From positions 124,001-188,000 of the forward strand of contig UEGR01000007.1 in assembly GCA_900465685.1 (NCBI GenBank): 64,000 nt of DNA, read 5' to 3'. The number at the start of each line of letters is the position of its first letter. Position 1 is the stretch's first letter. The translations under genes and the position numbers were made by a program. Origin of the DNA: Hyphomicrobiales bacterium (GTDB lineage Bacteria > Pseudomonadota > Alphaproteobacteria > Rhizobiales > Rhizobiaceae). The notes under the pieces are model-generated. The model ran no database searches. It was not told the origin of the DNA and saw only the letters and a program-made list of their open reading frames with translations. Positions 25,809 through 35,079 of this stretch are shown piece by piece.

Positions 25809-27086
25809 TCAGCCCTTGAATGTGTATTCCGCAATCGACTGCGGCTTCATCTCGATCGAGAAGCCCGGCAGCGACGGCGGCATATAGGCCGCGTCCTTGA
25901 TCACGCATGGATCGATGAAATGCTCGTGCAGATGATCGACATATTCGATCACACGGCCTTCCTTGGTGCCCGAAACGGCCACATAGTCGATCATCGACAG
26001 ATGCTGCACATATTCGCACAGGCCAACGCCGCCCGCATGCGGCCAGACCGGCTTGCCGAACTTGGCAGCCATCAGCAGCACGGCCAGAACTTCGTTCAGG
26101 CCGCCCATGCGGCAGCTGTCGATCTGAACGATGTCGATGGCGCCTTCCGCGATGAACTGCTTGAACATGATGCGGTTCTGGCACATTTCACCGGTCGCAA
26201 CCTTCACGTCGCCAATGGCCTGACGAATCTTGCGATGGCCTGCAACATCGTCCGGGCTGGTCGGTTCTTCAATGAAGAACGGCTTCGAGAAGGCCAGCTT
26301 GTTGACCCATTCGATGGCCTGATCGACTTCCCAGACCTGATTGGCGTCGATCATCAGATAACGGTCGGGACCGATCACTTCGCGCGCAATGGTCAGGCGA
26401 CGGATATCGTCTTCGAGATCGCGGCCGACCTTCATCTTGACGTGGTCGAAACCTTCATCGATGGCTTCCTGGCAAAGACGGCGCAGCTTGTCGTCGTCAT
26501 AGCCGAGCCAGCCAGCCGACGTCGTGTAGCAGGCATAGCCTTCCGCTTCGAGCGTGGCGATACGTTCCGCCTTGCCGGCTTCCGCCTTGCGGAGGATCGC
26601 GAGGGCTTCGTCACGCGTCAGCGCATCGGTCAGATAGCGATAATCGACGATATCGGCGATTTCTTCCGGCGACATGTCGGCCACAAGCCGCCATACCGGC
26701 TTGCCAGCCTGCTTTGCAGCCAGGTCCCAGAAGGCGTTGACGACAGCGCCGGTGGCGAGGTGCATCGCGCCCTTGTCCGGGCCGATCCAGCGCAGCTGGC
26801 TATCGCCGGTCAGGTAGCGCCAGAACTTGCCGGGGGCCGCGAGGAAATCATCCATCGAGGAACCCACGACCAGATGGCGCATGGCGAGAATCGCCTGACA
26901 GCAAATGTCGTTGCCGCGTCCGATGGTGAAGGTGAGGCCGTGGCCCTTCAGCGACGCATCATCCGTATCGAGGATGACATAGGCCGCCGAATAATCCGGG
27001 TCCGGGTTCATGGCATCCGAGCCGTCCAGACTTTGCGAAGTCGGGAAACGGAGGTCGAAAACGCGTAGGTCAGTGATTTTCGTCAT
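25809..27086 (-). CDS. L-fuconate dehydratase (enolase superfamily)
   Basis: 425 residues, the length of characterised L-fuconate dehydratases and longer than most mandelate-racemase relatives. It has the N-terminal signature VFDLRFPTSQSLDGSDAMNP with PDYSAAYV, the acid/base Lys of KMKVG (near residue 220), metal ligands in MIDANQVW and FFIEEPTSPDD, and HAGGVGLCEYVQHL near the end. It removes water from L-fuconate to give 2-keto-3-deoxy-L-fuconate. It is the last gene of the sugar locus; ATG at 27086 chosen over 27116 by homology. Confidence 0.92.
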   Translation of the reverse strand: MTKITDLRVFDLRFPTSQSLDGSDAMNPDPDYSAAYVILDTDDASLKGHGLTFTIGRGNDICCQAILAMRHLVVGSSMDDFLAAPGKFWRYLTGDSQLRWIGPDKGAMHLATGAVVNAFWDLAAKQAGKPVWRLVADMSPEEIADIVDYRYLTDALTRDEALAILRKAEAGKAERIATLEAEGYACYTTSAGWLGYDDDKLRRLCQEAIDEGFDHVKMKVGRDLEDDIRRLTIAREVIGPDRYLMIDANQVWEVDQAIEWVNKLAFSKPFFIEEPTSPDDVAGHRKIRQAIGDVKVATGEMCQNRIMFKQFIAEGAIDIVQIDSCRMGGLNEVLAVLLMAAKFGKPVWPHAGGVGLCEYVQHLSMIDYVAVSGTKEGRVIEYVDHLHEHFIDPCVIKDAAYMPPSLPGFSIEMKPQSIAEYTFKG

Positions 27087-27104
27087 GATATATCCGTGAT
27101 CAGG

Positions 27105-27143
27105 GCATGATCCCAAAACATGGGAGCGGTCTTGGGATCATGC
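27105..27143. repeat. Palindrome in the FAH-fuconate dehydratase gap
   Basis: GCATGATCCCAA and TTGGGATCATGC, perfect 12-bp arms with a 15-nt loop, a half-element related to the one at 2113. It occupies most of the 69-bp space between two genes transcribed in the same direction. Confidence 0.75.
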
Positions 27144-27155
27144 ATAAACAAACAC

Positions 27156-28001
27156 CTAGATGTCAGCGCGCACGTTCTGCTTCTGCGTGCCAAGGCCTTC
27201 AATGCCGAGTTCGACGACATCGCCAGCCTTGAGATAGCGAGGCGGCTTCATGCCCATGCCGACGCCGGGAGGCGTACCGGTGGAGATGATGTCGCCCGGC
27301 TGCAGAGACATGAACTGCGAGAGATAGGAAACGAGGTAGCGAACGCCGTAGACCATGGTCTTGGTCGAGCCGTCCTGCATGGTTTCACCATTGAGGGTGA
27401 GCCACATTTTCAGGTTCTGCGGGTCGGCGACTTCGTCCTTCGTCACCAGCCAGGGGCCGGTCGGGCCGAACGTGTCGCAGGACTTGCCCTTGGTCCACTG
27501 ACCAGAGCGCTCGATCTGGAAAGCGCGTTCGGAAACGTCATGCAGCGTGCAGTAGCCGGCAACGTAATCCAGCGCATCATCTTCCGAAACGTATTTCGCG
27601 GTCTTGCCGATGACGATGCCGAGTTCAACTTCCCAGTCGGTCTTTTTCGAGCCGCGCGGGATGAGAACATCGTCATTCGGGCCGACGATGGCCGAGGTGG
27701 CCTTCATGAAGATGACTGGCTCTGGCGGCACAGCCATGCCGGATTCTGCGGCGTGGTCGGCATAGTTGAGGCCGATGCAGATGAACTTGCCGGTGCCAGC
27801 AACGCACGGGCCAAGGCGCGGATTGCCTTCGACCTTCGGCAGCGAATTGACGTCGACAGCGCCAAGCTTGGCCAGCGCATCGGGGGCCAGAGCCGCACCG
27901 GAAAGGTCGTTTACATGCGCGGAGAGATCGCGGATCGCACCATCGGCATCGAGAATGCCCGGCTTTTCCTGACCGGCTTCACCGTAACGAAGAAATTTCA
28001 T
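27156..28001 (-). CDS. Fumarylacetoacetate hydrolase family protein, probable 2,4-diketo-3-deoxy-L-fuconate hydrolase
   Basis: 281 residues. FAH fold with CIGLNYADHAAESG and the acidic metal ligands in WEVELGIVIGK. The C-terminal GDIISTGTPPGVGMGM is typical. In the non-phosphorylative L-fucose route such an enzyme splits 2,4-diketo-3-deoxy-L-fuconate to pyruvate and L-lactate; it sits between the fuconate dehydratase and SDR genes, which make that substrate. Relatives annotated as ureidoglycolate lyase cannot be excluded from sequence alone. Confidence 0.87.
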   Translation of the reverse strand: MKFLRYGEAGQEKPGILDADGAIRDLSAHVNDLSGAALAPDALAKLGAVDVNSLPKVEGNPRLGPCVAGTGKFICIGLNYADHAAESGMAVPPEPVIFMKATSAIVGPNDDVLIPRGSKKTDWEVELGIVIGKTAKYVSEDDALDYVAGYCTLHDVSERAFQIERSGQWTKGKSCDTFGPTGPWLVTKDEVADPQNLKMWLTLNGETMQDGSTKTMVYGVRYLVSYLSQFMSLQPGDIISTGTPPGVGMGMKPPRYLKAGDVVELGIEGLGTQKQNVRADI

Positions 28002-28052
28002 GAGTTTACTCCTTTGGGGGGGATGAAAGAGAGGGCGCTAAGGGTGGTTGAG

Positions 28053-28172
28053 ATTCTGGCTATGGCGTGCCGAAAATGGTGTTTTTCGAGAACCGGAGCG
28101 GAATGTACTTAAAGGTACATGAGCACCGGAAAGCGAAGAAAAATGCCATTTGCAGGCCGCCAGAGCCTGAAT
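28053..28172. repeat. 120-bp long inverted repeat element (second repeat family)
   Basis: The outer arm ATTCTGGCTATGGC pairs with GCCGCCAGAGCCTGAAT, and the centre is GTAC-TTAAAG-GTAC. The sequence between (AAAATGG...CCATTT) is also complementary, so the whole stretch can fold into one long stem. It fills the gap between the SDR and FAH genes and is unrelated in sequence to the RIME-like repeats. Confidence 0.75.
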
Positions 28173-28182
28173 ATCGACCGCT

Positions 28183-28917
28183 CTAAATCGTCCAGCCGCC
28201 ATCAATGTTATAAGCCTGACCGGTCGTGTAGGTCGCACCGGCGAGATACACGGCGAGATCAGCGATTTCTTCCGGCTGACCAATGCGGCCAATCGGCTGA
28301 CGGGCGATGAACGCCGCGCGCTGTTCTTCATAATCGCCCTGCGAACGCAGACGGTCCTGCAAGGACGGGCTTTCGACCGTGCCGGGGCAGATCGCGTTGC
28401 AGCGGATGCCCTTGGCGACGTAATCGGCGGCGACGGCCTTGGTGAGACCGATAACGGCAGCCTTGGTGACGCCATAGGCGAAACGGTTCGGCACGCCCTT
28501 CACGCTCGATGCGACGGAAGCCATGTTGACGATGGCGCCGTCCTTGCGTTCCAGCATACCCGGCAGCACGGCGCGGATGGTGCGGATCATCGCCTTGACG
28601 TTGAGATTGACAGCGAAGTCGAGGTCTTCATCCTTCATTTCAAGGATGGAGCCACCATGGACAACGCCTGCACAATTGAACAGGATGTCCACCTGGCCGA
28701 TCTCGGCTACAAGCGTGTTCACCTCAGCCTCGTCAAGCACGTTGAGCTTGCGGGTGATGATGCCGTTGACGCCTTCGATTTCCTTGAGGGCGTCGGTGTT
28801 GATGTCGGTCGCATAGACCTTGGCGCCCGCTTCCGCGAAAGCCAGCGCGCTGGCGCGACCAATCCCCTGAGCTGCGGCAGTTATCAGTGCGGTTTTTCCA
28901 TCAAAGCGTATCGTCAT
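28183..28917 (-). CDS. SDR-family dehydrogenase, probable 2-keto-3-deoxy-L-fuconate dehydrogenase
   Basis: 244 residues. Classical SDR: cofactor motif TAAAQGIGRA near residue 13, acidic Asp after the second strand (VYATDINTD, favouring NAD), NCAGVV, catalytic Ser (ASVASSVKG), and YGVTKAA (YxxxK). It ends with the family-typical YNIDGGWTI. It would oxidise 2-keto-3-deoxy-L-fuconate to the 2,4-diketo acid for the FAH enzyme encoded next. The start codon is 2 nt after the MaoC stop codon. Confidence 0.88.
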   Translation of the reverse strand: MTIRFDGKTALITAAAQGIGRASALAFAEAGAKVYATDINTDALKEIEGVNGIITRKLNVLDEAEVNTLVAEIGQVDILFNCAGVVHGGSILEMKDEDLDFAVNLNVKAMIRTIRAVLPGMLERKDGAIVNMASVASSVKGVPNRFAYGVTKAAVIGLTKAVAADYVAKGIRCNAICPGTVESPSLQDRLRSQGDYEEQRAAFIARQPIGRIGQPEEIADLAVYLAGATYTTGQAYNIDGGWTI

Positions 28918-28919
28918 TT

Positions 28920-29366
28920 TCAAGCCTTCCGTTCGACAAGCAGGATGTGATCGCAAGCGAGCACCACTTCATCCCGCTGATTAAGCACTTCGCAGCGTTC
29001 CGTCACGCGTCCCATAGTGGCGCGCTTGGGATCGTCTTCCTTGGCACTGATCGTAACCCGTGTGCGGATCGTATCGCCGATATGCACCGGACGAATAAAC
29101 CGCAGACGATCATAACCATAGGAAAAAGCAACCGGGTTGATCAGCGTCGCCGTAAGGCCGACGCCAATGGCAAAAATCATGGTGCCATGCGCAATGCGCT
29201 GGCCGCCCGGCAAGGTCTTGGCAAATTCCGCATCCATATGATGCGGGAAGAAATCGCCCGTATGCCCGGCATGAACCACGAAATCGGTTTCGGTGATGGT
29301 GCGGCCCGTCGTGAGGCGCACATGATTCATTTCATAGTCTTCGTAGTAGATTTTCTGTTCGGCCAT
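28920..29366 (-). CDS. MaoC-like hotdog dehydratase/hydratase
   Basis: 148 residues. Hotdog fold with the MaoC active-site pattern: Asp/His in GDFFPHHMD (residues about 37-45) and [10 protein letters not shown]. Such enzymes hydrate enoyl-CoA or mesaconyl-CoA-type thioesters. It is tightly packed between the SDR and Gfo/Idh genes, so it is part of the sugar operon, where a CoA-thioester enzyme is unexpected. The real substrate is unknown. Confidence 0.82.
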   Translation of the reverse strand: MAEQKIYYEDYEMNHVRLTTGRTITETDFVVHAGHTGDFFPHHMDAEFAKTLPGGQRIAHGTMIFAIGVGLTATLINPVAFSYGYDRLRFIRPVHIGDTIRTRVTISAKEDDPKRATMGRVTERCEVLNQRDEVVLACDHILLVERKA

Positions 29367-29368
29367 GA

Positions 29369-30448
29369 TCAGACCTCCGGTTTTGCGGCGAGCGGCGTGG
29401 CGGGCGCAGCGCTCGACTGATAGGCGGCCTCGACAAGCGCCATGGTGTGCCAGGCATCTTCGACGGACCCCACCAGCTCAGCATCTTCGCCTGTCGCGAA
29501 ACGCTGCAACTGCGCCATACGATTGAGGAAAGCGTCCGGGAACCAGGCACCTTCGAGCGGCACGGAAACCCAGTCATCACCACCCTTGGGTTTGATCCAA
29601 AGTTCGTCCGGCTCACCGCGCGGATAGTCGAGATTGACGCCCAGTTTCACATAGGCCGCACCTTGCGCGCCGCAGATGCGGAACTCGCAGGCCTGAAACT
29701 TGCGGCCGAAATCATGGTCATGATTGACCGATAGAGCACAACGGACACGGTCGCCATAATCGAGGATTGCGGCGGTGCGGGTCTGGGCCACGTCATGGTT
29801 CGGATGGCCAATGGTCTTGGCGTGAACACCGAGCGGATTGCCAAGCAAGCCGCGGATGAAATCCAGATAATGGATCGAATGCATGGCGATCTCGATGCGC
29901 GGCAGACCTTTCAGGAAAGGCCACAGCCCCCACGGCGTGGCAAGTGCCAGCCATGCGTCGAAATCCACCACTTCACCAAGCAGGCCCTTATCGACGGCGT
30001 CGTAAAGAGCCAGCATCATCGGCGCGAAACGCAGCTGGAAATTCACCGCCGCTTTCAGATTGCGCGCGCGGCAGACCTTCAGGATCTCTGTTGCTGCGGC
30101 AAGGTCGCTGCCCATCGGCTTCTGGATCAGAACAGCCGCACCTTCCGGCAATTGCGACAGGATCGCTGCATGGGCTGACGGTGGCGTTGCCAGATCGAAG
30201 ATCGCGCCTTCGACGGCAAGCGCTTCCTCAGCGCTGGCAAAAGCCTTGATGCCCCACTGATCGGCAAGCCCTTTAGCCTTGTCCAGATTGGGATCGAAAA
30301 TACCTGCAACCGGAAAGCCGCCCTTCTTATAGGCGGGCAGATGCGCGTCGCCGACAATGCTGCCCGCGCCGAAGATCACAATGGGCTTCGGCTTGGAGGG
30401 CTTGGCCCACCACTGACGCAGCTGCTTTGGATCGAAAGCCTCAGTCAT
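29369..30448 (-). CDS. Gfo/Idh/MocA-family oxidoreductase
   Basis: 359 residues. N-terminal NAD(P) Rossmann fold ([19 protein letters not shown]), the conserved QKPMG motif (EKP-type, catalytic Lys), and a C-terminal alpha/beta domain. Family members oxidise or reduce sugars and inositols. In this locus it could be the L-fucose (or other deoxy-sugar) dehydrogenase that starts the pathway. Stop-start spacing to the MaoC gene is 2 nt, and its own start overlaps the mutarotase gene by 8 nt. Confidence 0.86.
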   Translation of the reverse strand: MTEAFDPKQLRQWWAKPSKPKPIVIFGAGSIVGDAHLPAYKKGGFPVAGIFDPNLDKAKGLADQWGIKAFASAEEALAVEGAIFDLATPPSAHAAILSQLPEGAAVLIQKPMGSDLAAATEILKVCRARNLKAAVNFQLRFAPMMLALYDAVDKGLLGEVVDFDAWLALATPWGLWPFLKGLPRIEIAMHSIHYLDFIRGLLGNPLGVHAKTIGHPNHDVAQTRTAAILDYGDRVRCALSVNHDHDFGRKFQACEFRICGAQGAAYVKLGVNLDYPRGEPDELWIKPKGGDDWVSVPLEGAWFPDAFLNRMAQLQRFATGEDAELVGSVEDAWHTMALVEAAYQSSAAPATPLAAKPEV

Positions 30449-30785
30449 GATGGAACACCTCTTCCATCATTGCCCACCACTCGCCCTCTTTGCGGGTTTC
30501 GAGTGGTTTCTGGCATGGCATGCAGACGGACCACCATTCCTGATTTTTCGGGTTATCGGCCATCTTCTTCATGTCGGCGTCAAAGTCGGTGCCGACATAG
30601 TCCCATGTGCCGAACAACAGGTTTTCCGGCTCTTTGAGAAAGATCGTATAATTGGTGATGTTGCATTCCGAGATGAGCGCAAGAATTTCCGGCCACACGG
30701 CAGCGTGCAGCTTCTTATATTCTGCGATCTTCTCCGCATTGAGGCCAATCACCATGCCCATGCGCTGTTTTGCGGGAGACGTCAT
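30441..30785 (-). CDS. L-rhamnose mutarotase-like (RhaM) protein
   Basis: 114 residues. RhaM/YiiL family: MGMVIGLNAEKIAEYKKLHA, VWPEIL, NYTIFL, the WW pair of NQEWWSVCMPCQ. It interconverts alpha and beta anomers of a 6-deoxy sugar in the cytoplasm. The ATG at 30785 overlaps the stop of the upstream enolase-superfamily gene (ATGA). The presence of a mutarotase supports import of a free deoxy-hexose. Confidence 0.88.
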   Translation of the reverse strand: MTSPAKQRMGMVIGLNAEKIAEYKKLHAAVWPEILALISECNITNYTIFLKEPENLLFGTWDYVGTDFDADMKKMADNPKNQEWWSVCMPCQKPLETRKEGEWWAMMEEVFHHD

Positions 30786-31900
30786 GCCGCCTCCGTGATC
30801 TCGCGGGTGAATTCCGAAATCGACCGGGCGCGTACTGCGTCCCAATCCCACTCGATGCCAATACCCGGCTCGGATGGTGCAATGGCGCGACCATCGCGAA
30901 TTTCCATGCCCTTGGTGGTGAGGTCATCGAGCTGCGGAATATATTCGACATAGCGACCGTTCTGCACCGCGCAGACGAGGCTGACATGCAGCTCCATCAG
31001 GAAGTGCGGGCAGACCGGAATGTCGAATGTTTCAGCCGCATGGGCCACTTTCAGCCAAGGCGTGATGCCGCCGATGCGCGCCACATCCACCTGTACGATG
31101 GAGCAAGCGCCCTTCTGCATATATTCGCGGAAATGGCGGATCGAATAGATGGATTCTCCAACCGCGATGGGCGTCGGGGTGGAGCGCGTCAGGCGGATAT
31201 GACCGTCGAGATCGTCTGCCGGAAGCGGCTCCTCAATCCATGCCAGATCAAGCTCCTTCAGGCGTTCGGCGCGGCGAATGGCTTCGTCCACCGTAAAGCC
31301 CTGATTGCAATCGGTCATGATTTCGAAGCCGTCGCCCAGCGCCGCACGCACGGCGGACAGGCGCGCATAATCTTCAGAACCATGCGGCTTGCCGATCTTG
31401 ACTTTGGAGCCGGTGAAGCCCTTGGCCTTGGCCTGCAACGCATCCTCGACCAGCGCTTCTTTTTCGATATGCAGCCAGCCGCCTTCTGTCGTGTAGAGCG
31501 GGCAGCTTTCCTTGGCGCCGCCTGCCAGCTTCCAGAGCGGCAGGCCCTGCTTCTTGGCGCGCAGATCCCACAGCGCAGTATCGACTGCGGCCAGCGCCAG
31601 CGCGGTGATCGGGCCGATGGTGGTGGCATGGGTTGCGAATTCCAGCTTGCGCCAGATGGCTTCGATGCAATCGGCATCTTCACCGATGATCAGCGGCACG
31701 AGATGGTCGCTCAACAGGCGCATGACGGACGAACCGCCGGTGCCGATCGTATAGCTGTAGCCCGTACCGACCGCACCGTCACTGTCGGTGATGGTGACAA
31801 TCGGCGTTTCCTGGCTGACAAAGCTCTGGATCGCGTCGGTGCGCTTGACCTTCGGCGGAAGGTCGACCATGCGCAGTTCAACTTTTTCAATACGTGCCAT
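30782..31900 (-). CDS. Mandelate racemase/muconate lactonizing-type enzyme (second enolase-superfamily protein)
   Basis: 372 residues. Capping domain, then a barrel with the K-x-K motif in SKVKIGK (near residue 168), metal ligands in MTDCNQG, WIEEPL and VGESIY, and a catalytic His in PVCPHFLMELH. These residues make it an acid-sugar dehydratase or racemase of the MR subgroup. It is distinct from the 425-residue fuconate dehydratase in the same locus, so the operon may handle two sugar acids. Substrate not assignable. Confidence 0.87.
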   Translation of the reverse strand: MARIEKVELRMVDLPPKVKRTDAIQSFVSQETPIVTITDSDGAVGTGYSYTIGTGGSSVMRLLSDHLVPLIIGEDADCIEAIWRKLEFATHATTIGPITALALAAVDTALWDLRAKKQGLPLWKLAGGAKESCPLYTTEGGWLHIEKEALVEDALQAKAKGFTGSKVKIGKPHGSEDYARLSAVRAALGDGFEIMTDCNQGFTVDEAIRRAERLKELDLAWIEEPLPADDLDGHIRLTRSTPTPIAVGESIYSIRHFREYMQKGACSIVQVDVARIGGITPWLKVAHAAETFDIPVCPHFLMELHVSLVCAVQNGRYVEYIPQLDDLTTKGMEIRDGRAIAPSEPGIGIEWDWDAVRARSISEFTREITEAA

Positions 31901-31902
31901 GG

Positions 31903-33018
<1,116 letters not shown>

Positions 33019-33025
33019 TGCTATA

Positions 33026-33904
33026 TCAACCTTTAACCGCGCCGAACGTCAGACCAGCAACAAGGTGTTTCTGGACGATGAATGTGAGGGTCAGCGCCGG
33101 AATAATCATCACGACCGCCAGCGCGCACATGCCGCGCCAGTCGATGGTGAATTCAGCGGTGTAATCGAGAAGACCGACAGGAAGGGTCTTGGAATTGACG
33201 GAACGGGTGAGCTGGGAAGCCAGCGCATATTCGTTCCACGACGTGAGGAAGGCGAAGATGCCTGCCGTCGCGATGCCGGGACCGGCCAGCGGAAACTCCA
33301 CCTGCCAGAAAGCCTGCCAGCGCGTGCAGCCGTCAATCTGGGCGGCTTCCGCAAGATCCTTCGGCACCTGACGGAAGAAACCGTCGATCAGCCAGATCGT
33401 GAATGGCACATTCAGCGCCACATAAGTCAGGATGAGACCGAAATGGGTATCGATGATGCCAACGCGGGAAAACACCATGAAGAGCGGCAACGAGAGCGCA
33501 ATGCCCGGCACCGAACGCGTCAGCATGAAGCCGAGGAAGGTTGCCGACTTGCCCCAGAAGCGGAAGCGCGCGAAAGCATAGCCGCCCGAAACGCCGACGA
33601 TCAGCGCAATCACGGTGGAGGTCACCGAGATGATGAGCGAATTGCGGAAATAATCCCAAACCGGAATACCGCCAGCACCGGCGCCCGAGAACATGGCGCG
33701 ATAGGCCTCGAAGGTGATTTCCTGCGGAATCCACACCGGCGGCTTCGCCATGATTTCGACCGGCGGACGCAGCGAGGACAGCACGATCCACAGGCCGGGC
33801 AGGCAGATGACGGTCATCGCCAGAAACAGGCCAACCAGATAGACGATTTTCTTGATACGGCGCAGCAGGCGATGCTGGCTGTTGCTGAGTGTTGTTGTTG
33901 CCAT
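33026..33904 (-). CDS. Carbohydrate ABC transporter permease (MalG type)
   Basis: 292 residues, six hydrophobic segments; the EAA loop is LAEAAQIDGCTRWQAFWQV near residue 200. It ends with the MalG-like AGLTFGAVKG. The ATG at 33904 overlaps the stop of the upstream permease and has GGAG 9 nt before it. Confidence 0.93.
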   Translation of the reverse strand: MATTTLSNSQHRLLRRIKKIVYLVGLFLAMTVICLPGLWIVLSSLRPPVEIMAKPPVWIPQEITFEAYRAMFSGAGAGGIPVWDYFRNSLIISVTSTVIALIVGVSGGYAFARFRFWGKSATFLGFMLTRSVPGIALSLPLFMVFSRVGIIDTHFGLILTYVALNVPFTIWLIDGFFRQVPKDLAEAAQIDGCTRWQAFWQVEFPLAGPGIATAGIFAFLTSWNEYALASQLTRSVNSKTLPVGLLDYTAEFTIDWRGMCALAVVMIIPALTLTFIVQKHLVAGLTFGAVKG

Positions 33905-33906
33905 GA

Positions 33907-34800
33907 TTACCACTCCGCTCCAATCTGCGTGCGTGCGGACGCAAGTTTGCGGAAGAACAAGACGGTGAAGAGGATCGAGAGCAGGATCGCGACATAGGCC
34001 ATGGCGTTGGCCATGCCCATCTGCGCATCCGCATAGGCCGTGCGGCCAACCAGCGTCCAGATCAGCTCGGTTCGGCGTGCCGGGCCGCCATCGGTCATGA
34101 TCTTCACAATGTCATAAGCACGCGCCACATCCAGCGAACGGATGGTCATCGCGATATAGGCGAAAGGCATCAGGTAAGGCCAGATGACATAACGGAAGGT
34201 CTGCCACGGCGTACAGCCATCGACGCGCGCGGCTTCCACCGGATCCTGCGGCATGGACAAAAGACCGCCCAGAATGAGGATCGCGAAGACCGAGGTCGAC
34301 ATCCAGACTTCCGCCAGCAGGATGGCGATCAGTGCCAGATTGCCGTCGATCAGCCATGGAATGGCGGTATTGGTCAGGCCCAGCGACTGCAGCGCATTGT
34401 TGACCAGGCCGATATTGTCATTGAACATGAACTTGAACTGGAAGCCGACGAGCACCGGCGAGAACATCATCGGGAACATCATCAGCGTGCGCAACACGCG
34501 CTGGCCGCGCGTCGCCTTGTTGACGAGCATCGCAAGGCCGAGGCCGAGCAGCATTTCCAGATTGAGCGCAATGGTGAGGAAAACCACCGTGCGAATAAAG
34601 GCCGCCCAGAACACCCAGTCGGTCAAAATGCGCTGATAGTTGCGGAAACCGATGAAGTTGAACAGGCTCTCGGGACGCGTCAGCCGAAACGGCGTGAAGC
34701 TCGAATAAAGCGACAGCGCGAGAGGAAACAGAACCACCGCTGCGAGGATGATAAAGGCCGGGAGCAGAAGCAGGACCGGCGGGGAAAGTCTCTTGAACAT
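33907..34800 (-). CDS. Carbohydrate ABC transporter permease (MalF type)
   Basis: 297 residues with six membrane segments and an EAA loop (VEAARVDGCTPWQTFRYV). It begins MFKRLSPPVLLLLPAFIILA. The ATG at 34800 is preferred over a frame starting at 34890. It pairs with the MalG-type permease. Confidence 0.92.
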   Translation of the reverse strand: MFKRLSPPVLLLLPAFIILAAVVLFPLALSLYSSFTPFRLTRPESLFNFIGFRNYQRILTDWVFWAAFIRTVVFLTIALNLEMLLGLGLAMLVNKATRGQRVLRTLMMFPMMFSPVLVGFQFKFMFNDNIGLVNNALQSLGLTNTAIPWLIDGNLALIAILLAEVWMSTSVFAILILGGLLSMPQDPVEAARVDGCTPWQTFRYVIWPYLMPFAYIAMTIRSLDVARAYDIVKIMTDGGPARRTELIWTLVGRTAYADAQMGMANAMAYVAILLSILFTVLFFRKLASARTQIGAEW

Positions 34801-34887
34801 TGCTCTTCCAAACAGTGGATTGGCAAACAGTGGAACTGCTAACCGGCGGAACTGCAAAACATGGTCCCGACCTGGCAGTGCTACTGG

Positions 34888-34926
34888 CAAAAAAGGCCCG
34901 CCCCAAAAAGGTTTCAGGGCGGGCCC
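34888..34926 (-). terminator. Terminator/attenuator between binding-protein and permease genes
   Basis: On the minus strand GGCCCGCCC-tgaaacctttttg-GGGCGGGCC is followed by TTTTTT: a strong 9-bp GC stem plus T run, 154 nt after the binding-protein stop and 88 nt before the permease start. It would end most transcripts after the binding-protein gene. Confidence 0.8.
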
Positions 34927-34940
34927 ATGACATTACTGGA

Positions 34941-35068
34941 GCATGATCTTGATCATGCTTTTATCTCTGCGCACATCTCATCCGAAAACCGCTGCGCACT
35001 TTTCGGGATGTGCCATTATTTCTCCGCACATCTAATCCGAAAACCGCTATGCACTTTTCGGGATGTGC
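34941..35068. repeat. Tandem RIME-like half-elements
   Basis: GCATGATC-tt-GATCATGC (34941-34958) is followed by two near-identical 43-bp palindromes, 34971-35013 and 35026-35068, spaced exactly 55 bp (GCACATCTCATCCGAAAACC...CTTTTCGGGATGTGC). They are copies of the second half of the 100-bp repeat element, duplicated in tandem. Confidence 0.85.
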
Positions 35069-35079
35069 TTAAGACTTGA

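Noticed and set aside
34971-35068. Two regularly spaced repeats resembling the start of a CRISPR array
   Set aside because: Only two units, each strongly palindromic and present elsewhere as intergenic repeats; no spacers of uniform origin and no cas genes.
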